A DNA stretch of 64,000 nucleotides from Globodera rostochiensis (lineage: Eukaryota; Nematoda; Chromadorea; Rhabditida; Heteroderidae): assembly GCA_018350325.1 (NCBI GenBank), contig JAEVLN010000010.1, forward strand, positions 1,798,001 through 1,862,000. Direction: 5' to 3'. Of this stretch, positions 33,222-43,567 are shown in pieces. Position numbers and translations under genes: made by a program. Each line of letters opens with the position of its first letter. Position 1 is the first letter of the stretch. The notes under the pieces are model-generated. The model was given only the letters and a program-made list of their open reading frames with translations. It was not told the origin of the DNA and made no database searches.

Positions 33222-33976
33222 GTTTATTAATTTAATAATTTCATTGAGACAATCTGAGAACCCCTGAATTTGATATGAATTTTCTTTTGGTTGCATTCAA
33301 AAACAAAAATTTTTATTTGCAAATGCTAATAATTTATATGAACTCCCCGAATCCATGAAAAGCTCATACTTTTTTCAAGTTTTCAAAATCAAAAAGCGTT
33401 GTCATCATTCATCTTCACTAATGAATTGTATGGTCTCCAATGCAGCGTTGGCTTGCGATTCCAATTCTTCTCTGATCGATTTGATTACTTTCAGTATCTC
33501 CTTGGCCTTGTGCATCGTTTTATGCGTGAAATTATGTTCAACAATTGTCTCGAGCTCTTGACGAACATTTTCAAGAAGTGCTTCTCAACAAAACCCCAAA
33601 TCCGATATTAAAAAATGTTTCACCAAACAATTTGTGCATTAAAAATGGCACATCCAAATCGCTCAGGCATTTTTTGATAGCATCTTCGGCTTTTTTGCAT
33701 TTTTTGGGCAATGTTGGCCTGTTTGAACGTGTCCGGTTCGTCCGAATTTGCAATTTGAAACAGTTGGGCTAACGGGTTCACGTACATTTTGTGATATATT
33801 AAAGCAGAATTGAAGAAAATTGTCGTAAAATCGGCAACCTATTTTAAATCAATTGTTTGAAGCATTAACGGGCGTTCGCATTTTTGTTAAAAATCAAGGA
33901 CACCGGTCTATGACACCGGATTTCCAAGATAAATACCAAAAAAAAGTCGAGCGTCGGCGTCTCAATAGGATTTTAA
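33222..33976 (-). pseudogene. Decayed duplicate of the helical-protein gene at 41.2 kb
   Basis: The whole block matches 41079-41860, including flanks on both sides (tttcattgagacaatctgaga; aagtcgagcgtc). On minus, the coding part (about 33790-33410) follows the 41249-41653 protein (KKCLSDLDVP, KLFGETFFNIGF) but has indels: a deletion near 33710 and a frameshift near 33575 that leads to a stop. The open fragments on both strands are remnants. Confidence 0.75.
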
Positions 33977-34204
33977 TATGATTAAATTTGTATTCAACTA
34001 AATCCCGGTAATGATATTCCGAGGGGTTTTTATTGCTTTTTAAAGCAGTGCCCGGTGGGCTCTGTTAATTTCATCCTCCGTTTTGTTCCAACGCGTCCAA
34101 TTTTACAATAGCCAATCTCGTAAAAATACCTATGTATGTCATATTTAACTCGTAATTTATTTGCTATTCCTTTACAATAAATGTAGTTTCACTTTATATT
34201 ACAG
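33977..34204. other. Short intergenic stretch
   Basis: AT-rich; nothing seen apart from a possible intron ending at the acceptor before 34205. Confidence 0.4.
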
Positions 34205-34527
34205 ATTATTGCTCTCATTCCAGTCACATCCCAAAGTACTCTTCTAGAATGAAGATCGTTACCAGTACAATGACGAATCTGCACGAAATTGTAAGATTAC
34301 CTCTATCTATTGGTGAACAAACGATTTAATTTATTTGTTTGATTTAGCTTCCAGAGTGCAAACTTTTAATCGACAACTTGATGAACCAAGGCAGCGGGGA
34401 AGCTGTCCTTCGATTGCTGCGGGAGTGGTGCCAGGCATTTGGCAAAGGAATAGTAAAAAAATTCTTGCTTACAATTTTGAGCAAAAAAGTCATTCAAAAA
34501 ATTTCTTTGCCGGAAGAGGGGAGGTGA
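34205..34527 (+). CDS. Unrecognised small protein, last two exons (5' end not found)
   Basis: Exon 34205-34290 enters in phase 1 after ATATTACAG and reads YCSHSSHIPKYSSRMKIV... Exon 34348-34527 follows after GATTTAG in phase 0, reads LPECKLLIDNLMNQ, LRLLREWCQAFGKGIVKK and ends EEGR-stop at the start of a GA-rich tract. Both borders are canonical. If the internal ATG (34250) is used, the product would be about 74 aa and largely helical. No domain recognised. Confidence 0.45.
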
Positions 34528-34640
34528 GGGAAAAAAGGAGGGGGGGGGAGGGGAGGTGAGGGAAAAAAGGGGGGGCGGAGGGGTAGGAAAGAAAAAGATG
34601 TACAGAACGGAAGAAAGAAAGGAAAGAAAAAATGCTGAAT
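34515..34640. repeat. Polypurine tract
   Basis: gaggtgagggaaaaaagg repeated with long G runs; overlaps the last codons of the preceding frame. Confidence 0.85.
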
Positions 34641-34692
34641 TTTGCTAAAATTTTTTTTGGTTACATTTCTTAACAAAAATCCCAAATTTCTC

Positions 34693-34822
34693 CCGGCGGC
34701 GCCTATCGGCACTGCCGGCCGCCATTAGAAGCCTAAAGTTGACAAATTTCTGTAGTGTTTGACCATTTTTCTTAACGAGTTAAGAATTCAAAAATTTATC
34801 GGCGGCGCCTATCGGCACCGCC
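34693..34822. repeat. Two copies of the dispersed GC hairpin
   Basis: 34693-34718 and 34800-34822 both carry (C)GGCGGCGCC-TATC-GGCAC(T/C)GCCG, a perfect or near-perfect hairpin with a 4-base loop. Each is preceded by a cttaac...aaaatt segment. Other copies: 1211-1236, 2830-2854, 2972-2999, 6227-6250, 37137-37160, 62317-62338. Confidence 0.8.
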
Positions 34823-34856
34823 AAATTCCCTCCTCGCCAAAGCTCAAAATAAGCGA

Positions 34857-35040
34857 AGACCCGACATTTGCGCCCCAGACATTTGCGGTTCAGACATTTG
34901 CGGCCACAGCCAAAATCAGACATTTGCGGCTTGACATTTGAGGTCAAACATTTGCGCCCCAGACATTTGCGGCCCGACTTTGGCGGCCCCAGCCAAAATA
35001 AGACATTTGCTGCTTGACATTTCGGCAATTTTTTAATATT
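34857..35040. repeat. Degenerate gacatttgcgg tandem repeat
   Basis: The word (ca)gacatttgcgg recurs at 15-22 base spacing about nine times, mixed with cagccaaaat spacers. A related word (gcaaatgtccgcg) is tandem at 44610-44655. No coding evidence. Confidence 0.75.
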
Positions 35041-35318
35041 TTTAAATAACCAAATCAACTTAAGTCAAATTTATGCATTAGCCTTGCTCGGGCCCAACAA
35101 TAGCTTTGCTCTCTGACATCTCCAATCTTGAACTGCGGGATTTTTTCCCGGAAGGTCGTGCGGGACCGGATTTGCGGGATAAATTCCGCATTTTAAATTT
35201 GGGGGATCCCGCACGGGATTTTTTAATATTACCAAAAAATCAAAACACTTTTCCCACTAGACCAAATCGTTAGTATCATTTAAAAGCTCCTATTTATCCA
35301 AGACTCTAATTGCTGGAC

Positions 35319-36748
35319 ATGATGAACGTGGAGGACGTTTGCGAGTGGAATGAAGACTGTGTTTTTGAATGGGTAAGGGGAGGTGGGGGGGGGGGGGGTA
35401 AGTGTCTGTGCAGCACAGTCTTAAGCTTTTCGTCCTCTGGGAAGGGGAGAGGTGAGGGGGGGGGGGGGTAAGGGTATTTAAGGAACCGATGAACGGAAGG
35501 TAAGAAAGAAAGAAAAGTAAAGCATTTTAGGAAAGCCGGTATTCGGATTTAACGGGACTTTTTTTAGGTCAAAATGGGACATTTTGCGCTTCTTTTGAAC
35601 CTGTTTGACGACATGTTGCGGAGATCAGTTGAAATTGGGCCGCATGGGATTATGAGAATCGACTGCAACGGCGAAACCGAGCAGAATGTGTTATACATTC
35701 TGGAGTGCCCATCAATTTTATTTAAAAATACAGCTACGCGATCAATTTACACGTCATATGAGGTTAGGGTTTTGGGTCCTAAACATTAGACTTTTTTGTC
35801 TCTTCGCCTTGAAAGTAGAGCCCGGCGGGAACGGGATTCCCGCGGGAAAATTACGGGAATCCCGGCCCCGTTCCCGTCTTTTTTGCTCAGCAGGATTTTT
35901 TACGGGAACGGGAAAAAGACGGGATTCCCGTTCGGCATATGCCCGCCAAAAAAATTTCGAAAAATTCATAGTTTAAAAATTTGCAAAATTTTTCCCGTTC
36001 CCGCGGGATTCCCGTTAAAAGTTGAACGGGATTTCTACGGGAACGGGAAAAACACGGGATTCCCGTTCGAGATTCCCGTGCCGTACTTCTTGATAACCAC
36101 GTTCACGGAAATTTTTTTTACCGGGCTCTACTTTAAACCCGGGTTTTTGGTCCCGTTTGAAACCCCCTAATAAGACTACCGAGATTGGCTGATAGTCTTT
36201 AACGTTTACCCAAAACATTGGTGTCCATTTAAATATAAATTTTGCTAAAATTCTTTGGCAAGACATTCAAAATTAGCATTTGTTAAAATTGGTCAGCAGC
36301 AACAAAATTCAAATTGTTGCTCAAACAACGCATTTAATTTCAATAATAAGCGAACATACGGATTGTATCCATAATATTGATCTGGAATTGCGTAAAGGCT
36401 TTAAAGACAAATTGACGGCAATTATTAAGGTAGAATATTGCATGTTAAATTTAAATAAATTGTTCTAAAAAATGACAGCTATATAAATAAAAAGCTCTAG
36501 TAAACGGGGAATGCACAGTGCACGGGTCTGTACTTCTTAGAGCCGGAATTCGGTCTTTCAAAATTTGTCTAAATGGTTATTTATTTTAAGACACGCGCTT
36601 ATTATGATCATGTAATCGATGTCAAAGCATTTTGTTCAGCAGATTATACAATCAAACACGAAACTCAATCAATTACGCTGAATGAAGATTACCCGAGTTT
36701 CAATATAGACCTAAACAAGGTGCTAAAAATTTGCGTTATACTTACAAA
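35319..36748 (+). CDS. Unrecognised protein gene, 4 exons, 3' end disrupted by a MITE
   Basis: Exons: 35319-35372 (MMNVEDVCEWNEDC...), 35568-35762 (MGHFALLLNLFDDMLRR, RIDCNGETEQN), 36277-36429 (HLLKLVSSNKIQIVA, HTDCIHNIDLEL) and 36591-36719 or onward (YYDHVIDVKAFCSADY, SFNIDLNK). All joins are phase 0 and GT-AG. The last frame stays open past 36719 into VLKICVILTN, where a 1.08 kb hAT-like MITE (36749-37829) is inserted. Read through, the MITE adds a Gly/Pro/Asp tail; skipping it, the frame would end soon after 37838. Intron 2 contains another MITE (35816-36130). No signal peptide or known domain seen. Confidence 0.5.
35816..36130. mobile_element. hAT-like MITE with ACGGGAATCCCG repeats
   Basis: Ends TAGAGCCCGG and CCGGGCTCTA are perfect 10-bp inverted repeats. 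Flanks are cttgaaag and ctttaaac (6/8 match). The interior is built of cgggattcccg palindromes, an example of the self-complementary filling seen in this MITE group. Confidence 0.75.
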
Positions 36749-37829
36749 TAGAGTTGGCCGGGACCGGGATCCCGGCCGGGATCCCGGTCCCGGATTTTTG
36801 AATCCCGATCCCGGTCCCGGTTTTTGAAAAATCGTAATCCCGATCTTGATCCCGGTCTCGGTTTTTGAAAAGCCGAAATCCCGGTCCCGGTCGCACCGGG
36901 ACTAACCGGGAAAAAAGTACACCCCTTTTTGGTTGAACTGAACTCACAAAACCATAGGGTAGGCCCTGTTGTTGTGCTACATTCGTACTTTTTGGACCAA
37001 TTTTTTTAACAAATCTTGTTAAATTTTGTAAAAAAATTCTACGGACCCCTTACCTCTCCTAAAAAACTTAATAAAAAAGTGCCGTTTTTGGTTGCAAATC
37101 TCTTAACAAATTAAGTCAAAAATTAAAAAGTTTCTTCGGCGGCGCCTATCGGCACCGCCGACCCCCCCCCCCCCCAGGAGTAAGCAGAATTCGCAAAAAG
37201 CCGTCCTCCCCCCAAATTCTTTAACCGGAGGGTCGACGATTTTCTGCAAACCACAGGGAGGACCCTTTACTTTTCTAAAATATTTGCTTTTTTTCAATAA
37301 TTTCGAGTGATTCAAAACCCGTTTTTTTGGGTTTCATCACAAAAATATGTATTTGTAGGGTTTCTAACATAATTTGAGGAATTAAAAAAATTTTGTGATG
37401 AAAACCCAAAAGGGCTCCACTATGGGTTTGTGGAAAATCGTCGACCCCCGGCTAAAGAATAGAGAAAGGACTTGAGCCGATCGAGATTTCGATCGAGAAT
37501 CTCGATCGTCCTTTCTCTACTAAAGAAGTGACTAAAACAAAATTCTCAAAAATTACTGGTGATGCAATCGACGTTAAAGACAATGGGGAATATATTTTTG
37601 AAATAAAAAAAAAATTGGTTTCACCTTGTAATCATTACAAAAAAATTTTTTTTTGATTGCCAGTCCCGGTTTTTCCCGTTTCACGGTCCCGATCCCGGTT
37701 TTTGAAAAGGCAAAATCCCGATCCCGGTCCCGGTTTGAGATGCTGGTCCCGATCCCGATCCCGGCTTTCACGGTCTCGGTCAATCCCGGTCCCGATTTTT
37801 CCCAAAAATCCCGGTCCCGGCCAACTCTA
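36749..37829. mobile_element. hAT-like MITE (1.08 kb) with perfect 8-bp target duplication
   Basis: Left end TAGAGTTGGCCGGGACCGG and right end CGGTCCCGGCCAACTCTA are inverted repeats. CTTACAAA flanks both sides exactly (36741-36748 and 37830-37837). CCGGTCCCGG-rich arms occupy both ends. The middle holds a GC hairpin copy (37137-37160), a C run and a nested small MITE (37460-37519). No transposase. Confidence 0.85.
37460..37519. mobile_element. 60-bp nested palindromic MITE, perfect 8-bp target duplication
   Basis: TAGAGAAAGGAC...GTCCTTTCTCTA with a TCGAGATTTCGATCGAGAAT-type core. CTAAAGAA is present exactly on both sides (37452-37459 and 37520-37527). Almost the entire element is one hairpin. 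Confidence 0.85.
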
Positions 37830-37975
37830 CTTACAAACCCAAGTGCCCGTGGAGTTTCGGGATGAAATTGGCACACTGATAGATCACCCCCATATTTTTA
37901 CCACAAAGTGGCATTCATTTTTGCTAAGGAGGCCTGTGTAACGAGAAGGCCCGTAAAGTTTTTGATTTTTCACTT

Positions 37976-38480
37976 AACGATGAAAGATTATAACTTCATA
38001 AGTGCTTTTGTGGCCTGATGGTTGTATTCTCATTTTATTTTTGTGTGTGAAAGTTCGAATCGCTTGCTTCAATTTTTTTTTACAAATTAGAATAAATGAC
38101 ATCAATCCGCAAAATATTATTTCATTAATCCAATTGCATTTTTCATCTTACCATCAATTATTGCCAATCAAATACGAAAAAAAAATTCTTTTGCAAAATT
38201 TTATTTCAATCATAAAATGTCTGCAGATGTACACGGATTTTGAAGTTTTTGATAATTTGGTAATTGATGATGAAGCAGCAGAATTAAAAGAGGACGAAGA
38301 ATATGGATTTGAAATTGAAGGATTGATCGTCATTTATTTTCGCTAAAAAATGTCTAATTTGTAAAAAAAAATTGAAGCAAAAGGATTCGAACTTTCACAC
38401 ACAAAAATGAACCGGAGAATACAACCACCAGGCCACATAAGCACTTATGCAGTTATATTCTTTCATCGTTATTTTTAAAG
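37976..38480. mobile_element. Inverted pair of tRNA-like repeats flanking a short frame
   Basis: Bases 37976-38075 and 38383-38475 are about 100-bp inverted repeats. Each carries tggcctg(a/g)tggttgtattc (A-box-like) and aagttcgaatc (B-box-like), so the arms look tRNA-derived. Between them a plus frame (about 38091-38346) encodes a helical, Asp/Glu-ended peptide (DFEVFDNLVIDDEAAEL...) without recognised domain. Either two SINE-like insertions in opposite orientation or the termini of a non-autonomous element. Confidence 0.6.
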
Positions 38481-39003
38481 AGATAATTTCGTTTCTGGGC
38501 TCTATGATCAAATTTATCAAGATTGGTCTTAATAAATTATTTTTCTATATCAAACTTTCTTAATTGAGTTAAAAATCCATTTCTTTTGTTTAGTCAATAC
38601 AAGACACAATGCGTGAAAGGCACAATTATTTTTCCCAATTGTCGCCACTTCCTTCACAATGGCATTTCCTCGAATTCGTAGTCCAATTTGCCTACAGCCA
38701 GTGTTGCCTTGAGGAACGTCTGAATTTATTATCGACATCACTTGCAGCAAATCGAGCCATCCGTAAGTCAATCGGGTTCGGGTAAATTACCCGAAATTTC
38801 GGGAAAAAACACACCCTAAAGATCGGATTTTTGGAATTAAGGAAATTTTTAAAAGGTGCTCAAAAAATATTTGAAAGTGTGTAATTGATCTGATAAAAAG
38901 TTTGGTGGCGGATAAGACCTTGAAAGAATTTGTTTTCTTTATCAAAATTATCACTTATTTCAATGCGACATATGAATTGTAATTTAGGCGGGGAAAGTTT
39001 GGA
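38481..39003. other. Intergenic; one doubtful exon
   Basis: A minus frame at 38550-38771 and an alternative frame reading KATLAVGKLDYEFEEMPL-stop (about 38657-38720) look protein-like, but no partner exons were found. Left uncalled. Confidence 0.3.
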
Positions 39004-39090
39004 CACCGCAATACAAATTTAAAAAAATAATGTACAAAACAAGTCAAGAATGAATGCTTTTTTATAATTTTTTTTTTTTGTATTGCGGTG
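39004..39090. mobile_element. 87-bp MITE with CACCGCAATACAAA inverted ends
   Basis: Perfect 14-bp terminal inverted repeats CACCGCAATACAAA. The interior contains tgtacaaaacaagtcaagaa. The partial copy at 17871-17941 matches in the opposite orientation. A minisatellite begins directly at the right end. Confidence 0.8.
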
Positions 39091-40985
39091 CCCAGACTTC
39101 CCGGTGCTTAAACTTCCCGGTGTGCCCAAACTTCCCGGTGCCCAAACTTCCCGCTGCCCAAACTTCCCGGTGCCCAAACTTCCCGGTGCCCAAACTTCCC
39201 GGTGCCCAAACTTCCCGGTGCCCAAACTTCCCGGTACCCAAACTTCCCGGTGCCCAAACTTCCCGGTGCCCAAACTTCCCGGTGCCCAAACTTCCCGGTG
39301 CCCAAACTTCCCGGTGCCCAAACTTCCCGGTGCCAAACTTCCCGGTGCCCAAACTTCCCGGTGCCCAAACTTCCCGGTGCCCAAACTTCCCGGTGCCCAA
39401 ACTTCCCGGTGCCCAAACTTCCCGGTGCCCAAACTTCCCGGTGCCCAAACTTTCCCGGTGCCCAACTTCCCGGTGCCCAAACTTCCCGGTGCCCAACTTC
39501 CCGGTGCCAAACTTCCCGGTGCCCAACTTCCCGGTGCCCAAACTTCCCGGTGCCCAAACTTCCCGGTGCCCAAACTTCCCGGTGCCCAAACTTCCCGGTG
39601 CCAAACTTCCCGGTGCCCAAACTTCCCGGTGCCCAAACTTCCCGGTGCCCCAACTCCCGGTGCCCAAACTTCCCGGTGCCCAAACTTCCCGGTGCCCAAA
39701 CTTCCCGGTGCCCAAACTTCCCGGTGCCCAAACTTCCCGGTGCCCAAACTTCCCGGTGCCCAAACTTCCCGGTGCCCAAACTTCCGGTGCCCAAACTTCC
39801 CGGTGCCCAAACTTCCCGGTGCCCAAACTTCCCGGTGCCCAAACTTCCCGGTGCCCAAACTTCCCGGTGCCCAAACTTCCCGGTGCCCAACTTCCCGGTG
39901 CCCAAACTTCCCGGTGCCCAAACTTCCCGGTGCCCAAACTTCCCGGTGCCCAAACTTCCCGGTGCCCCAAACTTCCCGGTGCCCAACTTCCCGGTGCCCA
40001 AACTTCCCGGTGCCCAAACTTCCCGGTGCCCAAACTTCCCGGTGCCCAAACTTCCGGTGCCCAAACTTCCCGGTGCCCAAACTTCCCGGTGCCCAAACTT
40101 CCCGGTGCCCAAACTTCCCGGTGCCCAAACTTCCCGGTGCCCAAACTTCCCGGTGCCCAAACTTCCCGGTGCCCAAACTTCCCGGTGCCCAAACTTCCGG
40201 TGCCCAACTTCCCGGTGCCCAAACTTCCCGGTGCCCAAACTTCCCGGTGCCCAAACTTCCCGGTGCCCAAACTTCCCGGTGCCCAAACTTCCCGGTGCCC
40301 AACTTCCCGGTGCCCAAACTTCCGGTGCCCAAACTTCCCGGTTGCCCAACTTCCCGGTGCCCCAAACTATCCGGTGCCCAACTTCCGGACCCAAACTTCC
40401 CGGTGCCCAACTTCCCGTGCCCAAACTTCCCGGTGCCCAACTTCCCGGTGCCCAAATTCCCCGGTGCCCAAACTTCCCGGTGCCCAACTTCCCGGTGCCC
40501 AAACTTCCGGTGCCCAACTTCCCGGTGCCCAAACTTCCCGGTGCCCAAACTTCCCGGTGCCCAAACTTCCCGGTGCCCAACTTCCCGGTACCCAAACTTC
40601 CCGGTGCCCAACTTCCCGGTGCCCAAACTTCCCGGTGCCCAAACTTCCCGGTGCCCAAACTTCCCGGTGCCCAAACTTCCCGGTGCCCAACTTCCCGGTA
40701 CCCAAACTTCCCGGTGCCCAACTTCCCGGTGCCCAAACTTCCCGGTGCCCAAACTTCCCGGTGCCCAAACTTCCCGGTGCCCAACTTCCCGGTGCCCAAA
40801 CTTCCCGGTGCCCAAACTTCCCGGTGCCCAACTTCCCGGTACCCAAACTTCCCGGTGCCCAACTTCCCGGTGCCCAAACTTCCCGGTGCCCAAACTTCCC
40901 GGTTCCCAAACTTCCCGGTGCCCAAAGTTCCCGCTGCCCAACTTCCCGGTACCCAAACTTCCCGGTGCCCAACTTCCCGGTGCCC
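39091..40985. repeat. 1.9-kb minisatellite of 15/16-bp unit
   Basis: The unit ttcccggtgcccaaac (16 bp) or ttcccggtgcccaac (15 bp) repeats more than 110 times with few substitutions. All six frames are open for 200-645 codons because the unit has no stop in any frame. The 'proteins' differ only by frame and strand and have no start context, so none is called. Confidence 0.97.
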
Positions 40986-41248
40986 TAGCAGAATTCTAAC
41001 ATGTTTTGCATATCATTTATGAAACGTTTTTAATAAATTTTAAATATATAATTTTTAAAAATCTTGTTTCAGAGTTTTTGTTTGTTTTAATTTTAATAAT
41101 TTCATTGAGACAATCTGAGAACTCAAAAATTTGATATATAAATTTTTTTTTGTTGCATCAAAACCATTTTTATTTGCAAATACTAATAATTTATATGAGC
41201 TTGAAAACCTCCTACTTTTTTCAATATTCAAATCTAAAAGCGTTGTCA

Positions 41249-41653
41249 TCATTCATCTTCACTAATGAATTGTATGGTCTCCAATGCAGCGTTGGCTTGC
41301 GATTCCAATTCTTCTCTGATCGATTTGATCACTTTCAGTATCTCCTTGGCCTTGTGCATCGTTTTATGCGTGAAATTATGTTCAACAATTGTCTCGAGCT
41401 CTTGACGAACATTTTCAAGAATTTGCTTCTCAACAAATCCACGAAATCCGATGTCGAAAAATGTTTCACCAAACAATTTGTCCATTAAAAGTGGCACATC
41501 CAACTCGCTCAGGCATTTTTTGATCGCACTTTCGGCTTTTTGGATTTTTTGGACAATGTTGGCGAATGCGTGCAGCACTTGGCTGTGTTTGAACGTGTCC
41601 GGTTCGTCCGAATTTGCAATTTGAAACAGTTGGGCTAACGGGTTCACGTACAT
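41249..41653 (-). CDS. Unrecognised helical protein (134 aa or last exon)
   Basis: Continuous frame MYVNPLAQLFQIANSDE..., ending ISEDE-stop. Highly helical with heptad-like Leu/Ile spacing (about residues 25-55 and 80-125). A decayed duplicate lies at 33222-33976; the intact frame here with indels there supports coding at this copy. The ATG at 41653 may be the start or may lie inside an exon with upstream parts not recognised. No domain known to me. Confidence 0.55.
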   Translation of the reverse strand: MYVNPLAQLFQIANSDEPDTFKHSQVLHAFANIVQKIQKAESAIKKCLSELDVPLLMDKLFGETFFDIGFRGFVEKQILENVRQELETIVEHNFTHKTMHKAKEILKVIKSIREELESQANAALETIQFISEDE

Positions 41654-41995
41654 TTTGTGATATATTAAAGCAGAATTGAATAAAATTGGAGTAAAATCGG
41701 CAACCTATTTTAAATCAATTGTTTGAAGCATTAACGGGGGTCCGCATTTTTGTAAGAACCAGGACACCAGATTTTGGTGAATCCAGGACACCGGTCCAGG
41801 ACACCGAATTTCCATGATAAACCCAAAAAAAGTCGAGCGTCTGCGTCTCAAAAAGATTTTAATATTAAGTAAATAAAATATGTATTAACTAAAAAATCTC
41901 AATTATAATATTTTTATTTAAAATAAAATAAAATAAATTCACAATTATCAATTTCGGCTCGTTTGTACACAGAGGGCAGCGTAACGTTTCTTTAC
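41654..41995. other. Intergenic
   Basis: Bases up to 41860 belong to the block duplicated at 33.2-34.0 kb. At about 41950-41985 the minus strand could encode RCPLCTNEPKLIIV, which would fit the final Cys pair of the RING gene next door but is not joined in frame. Confidence 0.4.
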
Positions 41996-43123
41996 TTACA
42001 ATCCTAAATTAATAAATTCATGGAGCAAAAAACCCCATCCTAACCATGTTGTAATGCAATCGTTGTGATAAATATGCTAAAAAAATTGGTTTTTAATTGT
42101 TACAATTATTGTACTATTTCTATAAACAACAAATAACAGCAATAAGATTTTGGCTTTTTACTTCATAATTTGAATTATTTGAGCGTTTGCCGTGCAATTT
42201 CAAAATTGGTCGATTTTCCAATGTTGTTAATGATTCTAAACAAATAGGACACGTGTCAACATCATCAGAGATTTGGTTATGATTATTTCCTGCAGGCAAA
42301 TCGTCCTGAAAAAAAATATAAAATATCTAAATATTTCTTGTTAGATCCAGGACGATCGAGATTCTCAATTTTTGGGGGGGTTTTTTCTCGAGATTTTCGA
42401 TCGAAATCTCGGTTTCAATCGAGATTTTAGTAGATTCGCGATCGAAATCTTGAATGGTCCTCATTATTTCTTACCTCATCAAACTGGTATATATGCATTT
42501 TCAGATTCCACAATTTGTGTTTGAACAAATTTTCCAACTTTACAGGAATTGTCACTTGGTATTCCGAGAACTTAATATATTTTGTTAGTCTAGAGAACTT
42601 CTAGTGAAAAATTCAAAGATTTGGTGAACAGTTCCTATTTGTATTTTTAAATACAAAAAAACATTTAATTTTTTATTTTATATTTATTGTTTCAATCAAA
42701 AATGATAAAGTCTCTGCACAAATGTTAAAAACCAATTGGTAAAAATTAAATTACTACCTGAGGCACGTCTTTGTTTGCGCCTCCTCTACGACCATCAATT
42801 TTCAACAACGGCGAATAACCCAAGAAAGTTTTTGTGTCTTTCGATTCGTGGTAGCGTTGATTTTTGTTCACGGATGCGTACAAAAATGCGTGATAATTGC
42901 CCGTGTCTTTGTTCGCCTCAAAAATCACTTGACGATTCCAAAAAAGTGCGCATGGGTCGGCACTGCCCAAATTGATCAAATGCCGTTTCGTGAAGTTGGG
43001 CCGGTACATGTCAATTCGGACAATTTTGAACAATGTTCGAATGTCAAACGCGTTCAGCTCACTCTCCGCTTGATGGTAAGGGCCATCGTCATGTGGGTCT
43101 TCATCATCTTCTGCATTATTAAT
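41996..43123 (-). CDS. RING-finger-like protein, partial and possibly degenerate
   Basis: Four exons in phase 0 on minus: 43123-42758 (acidic start, then VRIDMYRPNFTKRHLI..., FLYASVNKNQRYHESK), 42570-42475 (YQVTIPVKLENLFKHKLW), 42305-42162 (DVDTCPICLESLTTLE) and 42076-41996 (HIYHNDCITTWLGWG...). CPIC plus HIYHNDCITTWL is the first half of a RING-H2 E3 ligase domain. The third metal ligand (usual CGH) is replaced around KLHGKR, and the last CPxC pair would lie at about 41950-41985 out of frame. A direct ATCCTAA repeat borders a 37-bp stretch right where the frame breaks (42002-42045). Either the splicing is misread or the domain was broken by a small insertion. Upstream exons not found. Confidence 0.5.
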
Positions 43124-43277
43124 CTAAATATTGAATTTTGTCTGGTAATCATTTTCAATTGTAGAAATTGTCATTGTAGGCAGAAAAGTGTACTTGCTGG
43201 CACGGTTAAATCGCTTCAGGACGGGGGCATAATAAGCCTAATTTGTATGAGGGACGGCTCTGGTGGGGCACCCTGGG

Positions 43278-43352
43278 AGCACAAAAAGCATCGACTTGGG
43301 CGTGAAGCTAACACCTCGCCGAGGGACGTGGGTTCAATTCCCGTCCTGTGCT
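43278..43352 (+). repeat. tRNA-like sequence (75 nt), not a convincing tRNA gene
   Basis: AGCACA/TGTGCT could pair as an acceptor stem and GGTTCAATTCC is a good B box, with total length near 75. The anticodon arm does not form a normal 5-bp stem with 7-base loop. Probably a tRNA-derived retroposon or pseudogene. Confidence 0.4.
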
Positions 43353-43567
43353 AGCCATTTGTTTTCTTGTACTGGTACCATTAGCAGGGATCCCACAACG
43401 GCCAATCGATCAGACCTTCGATCGATAGACCAAGACAAAAATAATTTCTTACATAAAATGTAATATTCTATAACTTTTTAGAGAAATATTAGTGTACTAT
43501 ATTAAACAAATGCATACTATGGATTTGAATTTTTAAATTAAATAAAAATTATTTAATTTTTTCAATT
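43353..43567. other. Intergenic
   Basis: Contains a cgatcgat palindromic patch at 43405-43430 and AT-rich flank; no gene seen. Confidence 0.4.

Noticed and set aside
39019..41022. Several overlapping 200-645-codon open frames on both strands
   Set aside because: They all derive from a 15/16-bp minisatellite that lacks stops in every frame; no start context, domain or splice support.
43278..43352. Functional tRNA gene
   Set aside because: Acceptor and B box are plausible but the anticodon arm does not fold; kept only as a tRNA-like repeat.
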